Origin: Peristeroidobacter soli
GTDB taxonomy: Bacteria > Pseudomonadota > Gammaproteobacteria > Steroidobacterales > Steroidobacteraceae
Length of the DNA: 64,000 nucleotides
Assembly: GCF_004138485.1 (NCBI RefSeq)
Contig: NZ_RYEV01000005.1
Location: forward strand, 854,827 to 918,826
Reading direction: 5' to 3'
Part shown: positions 52,959 through 62,548 of the stretch, piece by piece
Position numbering within the stretch: the stretch's first letter is position 1
How the letters are laid out: each line of letters opens with the position of its first letter
Position numbers and translations under genes: made by a program
The notes under the pieces: model-generated
The model's input: only the letters and a program-made list of their open reading frames with translations
Database searches by the model: none
What the model was told of the DNA's origin: nothing

Positions 52959-55900
52959 ATGCGCGCGTATCTGATGAGCGCGTGGCTGGCGTACAGTGTC
53001 GCGAGTGCGGCTTCGAATTGGGATATCGAGAACACCGGGCAGCCGACGACGGACGTGGCGTTCGATGTCGAGGAAGGCACCTGGATGAGCGTCGATGTCA
53101 GCCCGGACGGCAAGACGCTGATGTTCGATTTGCTCGGCGATATCTATTCCTTGCCGGCGACCGGCGGTGAAGCACGCCTCGTCCACGGTGGCGCAGCCAT
53201 GCAACGCGGGCCGCGTTTCAGCCCCGATGGCAAGCAGATGCTCTACATCAGTGATGGCAGCGGTGGCGACAATGTTTGGTTGTCCAATGTCGATGGCTCC
53301 GCTGCGCACGCCGTCACCTCGCAGACCGTAAATTCATTGGCCGGTGCGCAGTGGCTGCCCGATGGTCAATCGTTTGCAGCGGCACAGTTGTTCGCGGGCG
53401 ATGACAAGCTGCATGCGGCAGAGCTGCGATTGTTCGAGCTGTCGGGCGGTGAGGGGCGGATTCTGGTGCCCGCGCCTGCCAGCGGCGAGAACGTGCACGA
53501 GGCACAGTTCTCACCGGACGGTCGCTATCTCTATTACACCGAGAAGATCACGCCGCCGTCGAATTCGGTCGTTTACATCGACGCCAATGCCATTCACTAC
53601 GCGGTCATGCGTCGTGATCTGCGGACGGGCGCGACAGAGTCGCTGATTCGAGGCTTCGGCAGCGCCACCACGCCACAGCCGTCGCCAGACGGTAAATACA
53701 TCGCTTTCGTGCGACGGGTGAAGGCCAAGACGGTGCTGTTCAGATACGACATCGCGACCGGCGAGCAGCGGCCCATCTATGACGCGCTGGATCGCGATGC
53801 CCAGGCCGATTACACCTGGCAGGGCATCTACTATCCGGCGTTCGACTGGTTCCCGGACAGCCGTCACGTTGCCATTTGGGGCAAGGGCAAGCTCTGGAAG
53901 ATCGATATGGAAAACGGCTCGGCCGCGCCGATTCCATTTCGGGTGCATGCCAGGCACAAGGTGACTACGCCACCGCGATTCACGCACGATCTGGCGCCCG
54001 AGCGGTTCCCGGTGAAGGCGATCCGTCAGCCTGCGTATTCGCCGGACGGGGCTACGGTGATCTTCAACGCACTCGGTCGGTTGTGGCGCAAGTCCGGCAC
54101 CGCGACACCGGCGCGTCTGACTAAAGCCTCCGCGTTGGAGTTCGAGCCGGCGTTCTCGGCCGATGGCAAACGGGTCGCGTACGTGGAGTGGGCCGACGAA
54201 ATCGGTGGGGCACTGAAGCTGCTCGATCTCGGCAGTGGCACTTCGCGCTCGTTAATGACCAGCGGCGGCGTGTTGCGTTCTCCATCGTTCTCTCGCGATG
54301 GGCGGCGGCTGCTATACAAGATCGACGCGGGTGATCGCTGCCTCGGCGGTCACGAAGCGAAAGTCGGCATCTATTGGATGGAGCTGAGCACCGGAGAGAA
54401 TCATTACGTGACCCTCCCGGGCGAAGCACCGATGTTCTCGCCGAACGGCCAGCGCATCTACTACACCGTCGAGGCTTACATCGATCACCAGACCGTCACG
54501 ACGCTGGAAAGCGTGGATCTGAACGGGTTGGACAAGCGTGTGCATGCGGTGACGCGCGACGCCGATACATCCGAGCTGCGCCTGAGCCCGGATCTGAAGT
54601 GGCTGGCATTCCGCGATCACCAGCAGTATTACGTCGGCCGGTTTCGAGAGCTCGCCGAGCCGCTGACGGTGAATACCAGCGGCCAGGCATTCAAGACGGT
54701 GCAGATCAGCGATCTCGGTGGCTACGGTCTCAAGTGGTCGGCGACCTCGCAGCGACTTCACTGGTCGGTAGGCAACATTCTCTACACGGCGCCGATCGGG
54801 GTGCAGCTCGATGCAGGGCAGGCGCCGACGACCCAACGAGTCGACGCAGGGCTGACCGCGCAGGCGGATCGGCCGTCGGGCACGGTGGCGCTCGCCAATG
54901 CTCGCATCATCACCATGGCGGAGAATGCCGCGGGCGACGGCGTCATCGAGCGCGGCACGTTGGTTGTCAAGGACAATCGCATTGTCGCACTTGGCGATGC
55001 GCAGAGCGTCGCGATTCCGGCGGGCGCGAAAGTCATCGATGTGACCGGCAAGACGATCATGCCGGGCCTCATCGACATGCACGGTCACATCAACAATTGT
55101 TACTACACATCCTCCGGACTGATGCCACAGAAGCAGCAGTCGCGTTACGCCGACCTTGCGTATGGAGTCACGACGAACTACGACCCGTACACCTCGGAGT
55201 TGCCGAGCTATTCGCAAGCCGAGATGACGTTGTCGGGTGACATGGTCGGACCGCGCGCCATTGAGTCGGGATTCATTGCGTTCGGTCGCAATGGCAAGGG
55301 TGACAACGCATTCCTGCCGGTGAACAGCTACGAAGACGCGAAAGTGTTGATGGAGCGCAAGCGCGCGCTCGGCGGCATCATCGTCAAGAGCTACCGCCAG
55401 CCCATGCGCAGCCAGCGTCAGCAGTTGATCAAGGCCGGTCGTGACACCGACATCATGGTGGACGTGGAGGGCGAGAGCAATTTCTTCGACAACATCACCA
55501 TGATTCTGGATGGCAACACCAACCTCCAGCACAACATGCCGGTGGCCACGTACTACGACGACGTCGTGCAGTTGATGGCGCGCGCCAGGAGCTTTCATAC
55601 GCCGACGCTGGTGATGACGTTCGGCGAGCTGCTCGGTGAGAACTACATCTACCAGCACACGCGGCTGTGGGATGATCCGAAGGCGCAGACGTTCATCCAG
55701 GTGACGACCAGCGGTTACAACCCGCTGGGCTCGCCGCACTATGCGCCGCCGTATGTTCGTGGCATGACGACGATCCACGCCGCCGATGAGATCTATGACA
55801 TTGGCTTCCGCTCGGTGTCGCGCTCGATGAAGAAGCTCGATGACGCGGGCGTGACCGTGAATGCGGGCTCCCATGGCGAGGCGCCCGGCGTGGCTCAGCA

Positions 55901-56234
55901 CTGGGAAATGTGGCTGCTCGCCGAAGGCGGCATGAGCAATCTCCATGTGCTGCGCTCGAGCACTTTGAACGGTGCCAGGACCCTGGGTCTGGATAAACAG
56001 ATCGGCTCGCTGGAAGTTGGCAAGCTCGCCGATGTCATCGTGCTGGATGGCAATCCGCTCGCAGACATCCGCCAGACCAACACCGTGCGCTACACGATGG
56101 TGAATGGCCGGCTCTACGACTCTTACAGCATGAACGAGATCGGGCTGCGCGAGCGGCCCCGTAGCAAGTTCTATTGGGAAGTGGGCCACACTCAGAACAT
56201 CATCGATTGGAAGCAAGCCTGGGCGCATCAATAG
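52959..56234 (+). CDS. Exported TolB-like beta-propeller/amidohydrolase, second of a tandem pair
   Basis: Also 1091 residues, colinear with the gene at 49681 throughout. A short signal region (MSAWLAYSVASAASN) is followed by propeller repeats (EGTWMSVDVSPDGKTLMFD, GPRFSPDGKQMLYISD). The amidohydrolase domain has LIDMHGHINNCY, GGIIVKSYRQP, TNLQHNMPV, AGSHGEAPGVAQHWEM and GKLADVIVLDGNPLADI. Differences cluster between motifs, as expected for duplicates with shifted specificity. ATG 52959 follows GGGGAGGG; an in-frame ATG at 52941 lies inside the upstream gene. Stop and start are two bases apart, so the pair is co-translated. Confidence 0.88.
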   Translation: MRAYLMSAWLAYSVASAASNWDIENTGQPTTDVAFDVEEGTWMSVDVSPDGKTLMFDLLGDIYSLPATGGEARLVHGGAAMQRGPRFSPDGKQMLYISDGSGGDNVWLSNVDGSAAHAVTSQTVNSLAGAQWLPDGQSFAAAQLFAGDDKLHAAELRLFELSGGEGRILVPAPASGENVHEAQFSPDGRYLYYTEKITPPSNSVVYIDANAIHYAVMRRDLRTGATESLIRGFGSATTPQPSPDGKYIAFVRRVKAKTVLFRYDIATGEQRPIYDALDRDAQADYTWQGIYYPAFDWFPDSRHVAIWGKGKLWKIDMENGSAAPIPFRVHARHKVTTPPRFTHDLAPERFPVKAIRQPAYSPDGATVIFNALGRLWRKSGTATPARLTKASALEFEPAFSADGKRVAYVEWADEIGGALKLLDLGSGTSRSLMTSGGVLRSPSFSRDGRRLLYKIDAGDRCLGGHEAKVGIYWMELSTGENHYVTLPGEAPMFSPNGQRIYYTVEAYIDHQTVTTLESVDLNGLDKRVHAVTRDADTSELRLSPDLKWLAFRDHQQYYVGRFRELAEPLTVNTSGQAFKTVQISDLGGYGLKWSATSQRLHWSVGNILYTAPIGVQLDAGQAPTTQRVDAGLTAQADRPSGTVALANARIITMAENAAGDGVIERGTLVVKDNRIVALGDAQSVAIPAGAKVIDVTGKTIMPGLIDMHGHINNCYYTSSGLMPQKQQSRYADLAYGVTTNYDPYTSELPSYSQAEMTLSGDMVGPRAIESGFIAFGRNGKGDNAFLPVNSYEDAKVLMERKRALGGIIVKSYRQPMRSQRQQLIKAGRDTDIMVDVEGESNFFDNITMILDGNTNLQHNMPVATYYDDVVQLMARARSFHTPTLVMTFGELLGENYIYQHTRLWDDPKAQTFIQVTTSGYNPLGSPHYAPPYVRGMTTIHAADEIYDIGFRSVSRSMKKLDDAGVTVNAGSHGEAPGVAQHWEMWLLAEGGMSNLHVLRSSTLNGARTLGLDKQIGSLEVGKLADVIVLDGNPLADIRQTNTVRYTMVNGRLYDSYSMNEIGLRERPRSKFYWEVGHTQNIIDWKQAWAHQ

Positions 56235-56235
56235 C

Positions 56236-57612
56236 GTGAATACCGCCAACCTGGAAAGCGACGCCGCCGTGCCACGCCCAGCCGTGGCCGGTGAGTTCCT
56301 GGGCCATCCTCGCGGCCTGGCCTATATCTTTTTCACCGAGGCGTGGGAGCGGTTCTCGTTCTACGGCATGCAGGCGCTGCTGATGCTGTACATGACCGGC
56401 TACCTGTTGCAGCCGGGCGCAGTGGAAGGCATTGCTGGCTTCGCGGGATTCAAGGCGGCGCTCGAAAGTGTGTTCGGTGAGCTGTCGACGCAGGCGCTCG
56501 CGTCGCAGATCTTCGGCCTGTATGTCGCGCTCATTTATTTCACGCCCATCGTCGGTGGCTTGATCGGCGACCGTCTCATCGGACGCACTCGCGCCGTGCT
56601 CGCGGGCGCGATGCTCATGGCGGCGGGCCATTTCATGATGGCCTTCGAGGCGGCGTTCCTGTCCGCGTTGCTGTCGTTGATCCTGGGTTCCGGTCTGCTC
56701 AAGGGCAATCTGGCCGCGCAGGTGGGTGCGTTGTATGCGAAGGACGATCGTCGACGCGATAGTGCTTACACCGCCTACGTCACTGCCATCAACATCGGTG
56801 CGTTCATATCTCCGCTGGTGTGTGGCTCGCTCGGTGAGTTGTATGGCTGGCACTATGGCTTCACGGCGGCTGGCTTCGGCATGTTGCTCGGCATCGTGAT
56901 CTATTTGTCGGGCCGTCGATATTTGCCACCCGATTCGCCGCGTCATGCCGGCGGCGCTCGTGTGTCACTCGCGCCCGGCGATGCCCGGGTGATCGTGGCG
57001 TTGCTCGCGCTGCTGGCGTTGACGTCGACGTTCTGGATCGTCCAGGCGCAGGTCTGGAACATTTATCCGCTGTGGCTGCGCGATGTCGTGGATCGTGAGT
57101 TGTTCGGCTTCACCATTCCCGTCACCTGGTTTCAATCGCTGGATGCGCTGGCGGTGCTGGTGCTCGCGCCATTCACCGTGCTGTTCTGGCGCTGGCAGTC
57201 GAAGCGGGCGGCCGAGCCCACCGACCTCGTGAAGATCGCGCTGGGCTGCGGCTTCTTTGGTTTGTCGTGCGTCCTGCTGAGCCTGGGGCAGGCGCTGGCG
57301 GTCGATGGCCGCGTGCTGGTCGGCTGGCCCGTGGTGTTTCACTTCCTGGTCGCCGCCGGTTATCTGTATGCGGCGCCGATCGCGTTGTCGCTGGTGTCGC
57401 GGGCAGCGCCGGCCGCGGTGAATGCGATGCTGGTGGGCTCGTATTATCTGGGCATCTTCATCGGCGGCATCGTCAGCGGCTGGCTGGGGCGCTTCTATGA
57501 AACATTGCAGCCGAGCGTGTTCTGGCTGTTGCACGCGGCCATCGGCATCGGTGGCGGCGTGGTGATCCTGATCTGCAAACATCGCTTCGTACGCGAGCTG
57601 CGGCTCGCTTAG
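56236..57612 (+). CDS. POT family proton-dependent peptide transporter
   Basis: A 458-residue inner-membrane symporter with about 12-14 helices. The proton-coupling motif ExxER is FTEAWERFSFYGMQALLMLYM near the start, followed by PIVGGLIGDRLIGRTRAVLAGAML and the later FYMAINIG-like segment AYVTAINIGAFISPLVCGSLGE. It imports di- or tripeptides with protons. It begins one base after the second amidohydrolase gene, so products of those enzymes are plausible cargo. Confidence 0.9.
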   Translation: MNTANLESDAAVPRPAVAGEFLGHPRGLAYIFFTEAWERFSFYGMQALLMLYMTGYLLQPGAVEGIAGFAGFKAALESVFGELSTQALASQIFGLYVALIYFTPIVGGLIGDRLIGRTRAVLAGAMLMAAGHFMMAFEAAFLSALLSLILGSGLLKGNLAAQVGALYAKDDRRRDSAYTAYVTAINIGAFISPLVCGSLGELYGWHYGFTAAGFGMLLGIVIYLSGRRYLPPDSPRHAGGARVSLAPGDARVIVALLALLALTSTFWIVQAQVWNIYPLWLRDVVDRELFGFTIPVTWFQSLDALAVLVLAPFTVLFWRWQSKRAAEPTDLVKIALGCGFFGLSCVLLSLGQALAVDGRVLVGWPVVFHFLVAAGYLYAAPIALSLVSRAAPAAVNAMLVGSYYLGIFIGGIVSGWLGRFYETLQPSVFWLLHAAIGIGGGVVILICKHRFVRELRLA

Positions 57613-57621
57613 CCGCAGCTC
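57595..57621 (+). terminator. Perfect 10-bp hairpin spanning the POT gene stop codon
   Basis: GAGCTGCGGC (57595-57604) pairs with GCCGCAGCTC (57612-57621) around the 7-base loop TCGCTTA. The TAG stop (57610-57612) is at the loop edge. The next gene is convergent, starting its 3' end at 57643. No T-run follows. Confidence 0.55.
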
Positions 57622-57642
57622 GGCACAAAGCGACGAGGCTCG

Positions 57643-59025
57643 CTATTTCCTGCGCGAGCCGACCTGCTGCCAGTGGCCGGGATTGAGCACGAGCTTGCCT
57701 TTCCCGGCGAAGCTCAGCGTCGTCGGATAGCGGCCCGGCACGACGAATTCCGTCTTCGAGGCGGGCAACAATTCAACCGTCTCCTTGCGGACCGCGAACG
57801 CCGCACGCGCGCCGCTCGCCTGCGCCATCAGCTTGTTCCCCTCGACAGTGACGCGCACGCTGACATTGTTACTGAAGACGTACTCGCCGGCGAAAACGCG
57901 CAGCTGTGCGGTGCTGAATGTGACGTTTGGATCGGGCTGCCTGATGGGCTGTTGCGCCGGGATCGAGGCCAGCACCGCGTCCCACATCAGTTCTGAAGCG
58001 ATGATGTCGAGATCCACGTTGGGAGTGGGGGATTCATCGACCGGGCCCTGCAGCTCGGCCGTGGAGACCGCGTAGAGCACGTCGCCATCGAGCTCCGTCG
58101 CGAACGGTTGCAGGGCGCGGCCCATGGAAGAGTGGACTTGCGTGGCGAGACGCTCCAGTCGCGCGCGATCCAGCTTTTGATTGGTGATGACCAGGCTGAC
58201 CGTGGTGTTGCGCTTGGCATCGAGCTTCTGAGCCATGGGCCGCCACGCGCCTTGCTGGCTGCTGGCGGGAAAGGCGCTGAACAGCTCCGCCGTTTTCAGC
58301 TCGCCCTGCGGCCAGTCTTTATCGCGATAACAGGCGGCGACGCGTCCTTCGCGATCCGTGACGACGCCGACGGCGTTGACCACGGTGAACGCAGCGATCT
58401 TCAAATCGCCGATTTGTTTGAAGGCACCGCCTTGGCCTGAGTACGCGCCGCAATCGAAGATGTGGCCGGTCTTCGCCATGCGGCCCGCGCCATGCGCGCC
58501 CAAAGGAAACATTCCGGGTCGGGCGGCGCGTGCCGCGGCCTGTGCGAGACGCTTGTCGGGATAGATCTCGTTGAGGCGTCGATCGCCGAAGTCATAAATG
58601 ATGGCGCCGACGGAGAGCGCGAGGTTGGTCCAGATGCCGTCGCGAATATGGTCATCCTTGAGTGCGGTTGCCACGGCGGTCGTGCTTTCGAGGCCGTACC
58701 ACGAGCCGCCGGAGAACACGACGGAGTCCACTTCCGGCACTTCATAGCCGATGCGCAAATAGTCTGTATTCACTGTCCCAGGACCGCCGCCGCGTACGTC
58801 GACCGCCGCATGCACGCGTCGATCGAAGCGGAACACGGTGACGCCCGTGGGCCCTTCTTCATATTCGCCGGTGCCGACCGATACGGCCGGCCAGTCGAAC
58901 TTGAGCACGTTGTCGCCGGCGTTCAGCACCGGTTGCAACGACGATTGATCGTCGGCGGCGCGGGCGACGCCAGAAAGAGTTGCGGTGACGGCCAGAGCAA
59001 TGAGCAGCGATCGCCGGACGATCAT
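57643..59025 (-). CDS. P1 family self-processing aminopeptidase (DmpA/BapA type)
   Basis: A 460-residue exported enzyme (signal peptide ending GVARA) of the Ntn-hydrolase-like P1 family. Family segments are GPTGVTVFRF, AAVDVRGGGPGTVNTDYL and VDSVVFSGGSWYGLESTTAV. The self-cleavage site expected in NTTVSLVITN puts the break between Asn273 and Thr274, with Thr274 as the new N-terminal nucleophile. Members remove N-terminal residues, including D- or beta-amino acids, from short peptides, a useful clue for the island. It faces the POT gene and lies downstream of a LysR gene. Confidence 0.87.
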   Translation of the reverse strand: MIVRRSLLIALAVTATLSGVARAADDQSSLQPVLNAGDNVLKFDWPAVSVGTGEYEEGPTGVTVFRFDRRVHAAVDVRGGGPGTVNTDYLRIGYEVPEVDSVVFSGGSWYGLESTTAVATALKDDHIRDGIWTNLALSVGAIIYDFGDRRLNEIYPDKRLAQAAARAARPGMFPLGAHGAGRMAKTGHIFDCGAYSGQGGAFKQIGDLKIAAFTVVNAVGVVTDREGRVAACYRDKDWPQGELKTAELFSAFPASSQQGAWRPMAQKLDAKRNTTVSLVITNQKLDRARLERLATQVHSSMGRALQPFATELDGDVLYAVSTAELQGPVDESPTPNVDLDIIASELMWDAVLASIPAQQPIRQPDPNVTFSTAQLRVFAGEYVFSNNVSVRVTVEGNKLMAQASGARAAFAVRKETVELLPASKTEFVVPGRYPTTLSFAGKGKLVLNPGHWQQVGSRRK

Positions 59026-59135
59026 GTCGCCTCCAAGTGAGCAAACCAGGGTGGTGCACCGATGATGACGCCAAAGCCACGCCCAAGTTTGGGATGCCGC
59101 GCCGCTCGTGGTGAGCGCGGCACACCGCGAGGTGG

Positions 59136-60119
59136 CTAGGAAGTTTTCAGATTCGGAAAGTCGGCACGCACGGCATCGGTGAGCCAGTCACGGAAGCGGC
59201 GGATGAGAGAAGAGTCCCAGCGATTGGCTTTGGCGATGAAATAGTAGGTGCCCATGGCCTGCGGCTGAAAGCCGGCTTTGTCAGCGCCCACATCCACCAG
59301 CCGACCGGCGGCGAGGTCTTCGCTGGCAATCACATAGTTGGCGAGCGCGATGCCGCGCCCTTGGCAGGCCGCGTGCAGCGTCAGATGTCCTTGCCACAAC
59401 CGCGGACCGGTCAGGTCGGCGGCGTCCTTAACCTGATACGAGCCCAGCCAGTTGCGCCAGCGATCGAAGCTCTCTTCATGTAACAGCTGATGCTGGAGCA
59501 GGTCGTGAGGCTCATGAATCGGGGCGCTGCGCGCCAGATACTCGGGACTCGCCACAGCGAGCACGGGCGAATGCACGATCAGCGAGCTGCGGAATTCCTC
59601 CGGCGGCTCCGACTCGTGGTTGTAGCCGGCGACGAAACGGATTTCGACATCGGCGTCGAAGCTCAGAAAGTCCGGGCGGCGTTCGGCCGGATGCACGGTG
59701 TAGAAGCCCGGATGAGATTCCTCGAAGCTGCCGAGCCGACGTGACAACCAATGCAACGCGAAGCCGGGCATGCAGCGGATGTGCAGGCTGCCGGTATCGC
59801 CACGCTTGACCAGATCCGCGGTGGCGGCGGCGATCGCATCGATGGCTGCGGCAATCTGCTTGTGGTACTGCGAGCCTTGCTCGGTGAGCATGCTGCCCGA
59901 CGGCGTGCGCACGATGAGCTTGGCGCCGACCCAGTCCTCGACGGTGCGCAGATGACGACTGATGACGGTCTGGTCGCGGTACAGGTAGTCGGCGGCTTTG
60001 CGAACGCCGCCGAGTTGGGCCACGGCGTCGAACGCCCGTAGCGCCTCGAACGGCGGGAGTCCCTTGCGAGGCGGCAGCCTTGGACTCGGGACGTACAGCT
60101 CAGTCTTTTCATCGCCCAT
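59136..60119 (-). CDS. LysR family transcriptional regulator (paralogue of the one at 45128)
   Basis: A 327-residue regulator with helix-turn-helix LPPFEALRAFDAVAQLGGVRKAADYLYRDQTVISRHLRTVE and an effector domain with LLHEESFDRWRNWLGSYQ and GPRLWQGHLTLHAACQGRGIALANY. ATG 60119 was chosen; the frame is open further up but the sequence before it does not resemble LysR. It points away from the lipoprotein gene at 60240 and towards the P1 peptidase, which is 110 bases downstream and may be its target. Confidence 0.92.
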   Translation of the reverse strand: MGDEKTELYVPSPRLPPRKGLPPFEALRAFDAVAQLGGVRKAADYLYRDQTVISRHLRTVEDWVGAKLIVRTPSGSMLTEQGSQYHKQIAAAIDAIAAATADLVKRGDTGSLHIRCMPGFALHWLSRRLGSFEESHPGFYTVHPAERRPDFLSFDADVEIRFVAGYNHESEPPEEFRSSLIVHSPVLAVASPEYLARSAPIHEPHDLLQHQLLHEESFDRWRNWLGSYQVKDAADLTGPRLWQGHLTLHAACQGRGIALANYVIASEDLAAGRLVDVGADKAGFQPQAMGTYYFIAKANRWDSSLIRRFRDWLTDAVRADFPNLKTS

Positions 60120-60239
60120 CTTGGTTCCGATTGTGTCACAGCGGTGATCCTCCGGCACCAGGAGTGACCAACTTCGCATCTTCCCAACGCGCGGCGGCTG
60201 CCAACATAAGGCGCTCATCGAACTGCAGCAAGAACCCGA

Positions 60240-61280
60240 ATGCCCCAACGAACGAGCCTGATCGCCGTCTTGATCGCGAGCGTCCTGACCGGCTGCGCGC
60301 CGCGCCCGATCGAGACCGTGTCCGCGACGCCCGGCACCGGTCCCCATACTCACATCGTGTGCCCGACGGCCAACATGGCGGCGGACTGCGCGTTTGCAGG
60401 TGGCTCAGGGATTCAAGCCGCGATCGATGCGGCAGCGGATGGCGATACGGTCCAGCTGCGCGCCGGTACTTACAGCGCGACGGCAGTGCGAGACGTGCCC
60501 TACAGGATCCATACGATTCGCGGTTTCGTCGTGATCGATGGCAAGCGACTGAGCCTGGTGGGCGAGCCCGGCGTCGTGCTCGACGGCGGCACGGGCCCGC
60601 GCAGCACCGGCATCGTCGTGAATCGCGCCAACCTCGAGGTGCGCGGCCTTACCCTGACCGGATTCAAATTCGACGTTGAGGAAGATGAAATCTACGAAGG
60701 CCACGGCATCTTCGCGATGGACAGCCGCGTGCGCCTGCACGATGTGACCATCGAGAAGTATCAGAAGATGGGCCTCACCGGTCGCGGCGACACCATTCTG
60801 GACGTCGACGGGTTGCGCATCCTCGATGGACACGTCGCGATCTGGCTGCACGAAACGGCCTATCTGCGCCTGAGCAACGCGGTGATCCGTGGCAACGATT
60901 CCAGCGCCATCGCGGCTTACGACAACTCGACCGCGCACGTCGCGAACTCAGTCATCGATCGGAACATCGACGACGGCCTGTACACCGAGCACGACGCGTC
61001 GATCTATGTGACCAACTCGATCGTGGTGAACAACAAGCCCTATGCCGCGCACGCCCTGGGCAATAGCAAGATCTGGCTTGGCTACAGCGCGCTGTTCGGC
61101 AACGAGAATGCGATGCTCACGAAGGATGCGGCGTCGGTGCGCAAGGGCCCGAACGTGATCGAGCAGGATCCGAAGCTCGATGCGGAGTATCGTCAGCAGC
61201 CGCAGTCGCCGCTGGCGGGCAAGGGCGATCCGGACTTCGGTACGCCAGTGAGCAGCCCGTCGCAAATCGGGCTGCGCTGA
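60240..61280 (+). CDS. Parallel beta-helix lipoprotein
   Basis: A 346-residue lipoprotein with lipobox LTGC (Cys19). The body shows right-handed parallel beta-helix repeats (GDTVQLRAGTYSATAV, ANLEVRGLTLTGFKF, SRVRLHDVTIEKYQKMGLTG, TAYLRLSNAVIRGNDSSAI, STAHVANSVIDRNIDDGL, ASIYVTNSIVVNNKPYAA). Such proteins are often carbohydrate lyases or surface-binding proteins; no polysaccharide lyase active site is evident. It is divergent from a LysR gene and convergent with the aminotransferase at 61301, and its role here is unknown. Confidence 0.82.
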   Translation: MPQRTSLIAVLIASVLTGCAPRPIETVSATPGTGPHTHIVCPTANMAADCAFAGGSGIQAAIDAAADGDTVQLRAGTYSATAVRDVPYRIHTIRGFVVIDGKRLSLVGEPGVVLDGGTGPRSTGIVVNRANLEVRGLTLTGFKFDVEEDEIYEGHGIFAMDSRVRLHDVTIEKYQKMGLTGRGDTILDVDGLRILDGHVAIWLHETAYLRLSNAVIRGNDSSAIAAYDNSTAHVANSVIDRNIDDGLYTEHDASIYVTNSIVVNNKPYAAHALGNSKIWLGYSALFGNENAMLTKDAASVRKGPNVIEQDPKLDAEYRQQPQSPLAGKGDPDFGTPVSSPSQIGLR

Positions 61281-61300
61281 CGCAATCGACGGCGCGGGCG

Positions 61301-62536
61301 TTACAACACCTGCGCCAGCGTGTCGAGCAACTGGTCGACGTGCTCTTGTTTGAAGACCAGTGGCGGTCGGATCTTGAGCGCGTCACCGTTGCGACCGGCC
61401 GAGCCGATCAGCACGCCACGCTGACGGAGCGCGTTGACGATGCGCGTCGTCTCAGCTCTGCCCGTGGTGATCTGCGCTCCAATGAACAGGCCGGCGCCGC
61501 GAATGGCGCCGAGCGTCGGATGACGTGACGCGAGCTCCTCCAGGCCGCGACGTAGCTGTGCGCCGATCTCGCGAGCGTTCGTGATGAGTTGTTCCTGCTC
61601 GATGACATCGAGCACGGCCAACGCAACGGCGCACGCGACGGTGTTGCCACCGAAGGTGTTGAAGTAGCGCGTCTGTCGCGCGAAGTCCGCAATCACTTCC
61701 GGGCGTGCAATCAGCGCCGAGATGGGATGTCCGTTGCCCATGGGTTTGCCCATGGTTACCAGGTCCGGCACGACGCCGTGCCGCTGAAAGCCCCACATCG
61801 AGTGGCCAGTGCGACCGAAGCCCGGCTGCACTTCATCAGCAATCAACAATCCGCCGGCGGCGCGTATGTGCGCGGCCGCTGCAGCCAGATATCCCGGCGG
61901 ATCCGAGCCGACGCCGTCGCTCGAGAAGATCGTGTCGACCAGCAATGCCGCGGGTTTCACACCATTCGCGCGCATCGTTTCGATACAAGCTTGCACTCGG
62001 GCGGCGAATTGGCCTGCGCTTTCCGGATCGATCGGGGCCGGCACCGTGTAGACGTGCGTGCCGAGACGGCCGGTGCCTGAGGAAGGCGACATGCCGGCCA
62101 GCGTTTCCGTCGTGCCGTGATAGGCCCACTCAGTCACGATGACGCCCGTGCCGCCGGTCGCCACCTTGCTGACACGAATGGCGAGGTCGTTCGATTCGCT
62201 GCCGGTGCAGGTGAAGATCGCCGTCGCAAGCTCCGGCGGGAAGGTTGCAAGCAACCGCTCCGCCAGTTCGATGGGCTTGTCGGTTAGATAGCGCGTGTGT
62301 GTATTCAGCAGCGCGGACTGACGGGCCAACGCTGCGACGACATGAGGATGACAATGGCCGACGACCGGCACGTTGTTATAAACATCCAGGTAGGCGCGGT
62401 CGTCCGGTCCATACATCCATACGCCCGAGGCGCGCGTGATGTGCACCGGCTCTTCGTAAAAGAGCCCGTAGGTGGGGGCGAGCAGGCGTCTGCGGCGTGC
62501 GAGCAGGTCGGCGGTCCTGGAAGATGAGCTCGACAT
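61301..62536 (-). CDS. Class III aminotransferase-fold enzyme (ETNPPL/PHYKPL-like)
   Basis: A 411-residue PLP enzyme with N-terminal RRRRLLAPTYGLFYEEPVHITRASGVWMYGPDDRAYLDVYNNVPVVGHCHP, SGSESNDLAIRVSK, ADEVQPGFGRTGHSMWGF and the cofactor Lys in TMGKPMGNGHP. The order and spacing match the subgroup of ethanolamine-phosphate and 5-phosphohydroxylysine phospholyases more closely than ordinary transaminases. A kinase-like gene ends 12 bases upstream on the same strand, which fits a phosphorylate-then-eliminate route. A plain aminotransferase remains possible. Confidence 0.85.
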   Translation of the reverse strand: MSSSSSRTADLLARRRRLLAPTYGLFYEEPVHITRASGVWMYGPDDRAYLDVYNNVPVVGHCHPHVVAALARQSALLNTHTRYLTDKPIELAERLLATFPPELATAIFTCTGSESNDLAIRVSKVATGGTGVIVTEWAYHGTTETLAGMSPSSGTGRLGTHVYTVPAPIDPESAGQFAARVQACIETMRANGVKPAALLVDTIFSSDGVGSDPPGYLAAAAAHIRAAGGLLIADEVQPGFGRTGHSMWGFQRHGVVPDLVTMGKPMGNGHPISALIARPEVIADFARQTRYFNTFGGNTVACAVALAVLDVIEQEQLITNAREIGAQLRRGLEELASRHPTLGAIRGAGLFIGAQITTGRAETTRIVNALRQRGVLIGSAGRNGDALKIRPPLVFKQEHVDQLLDTLAQVL

Positions 62537-62548
62537 CGGACAGGTCTC

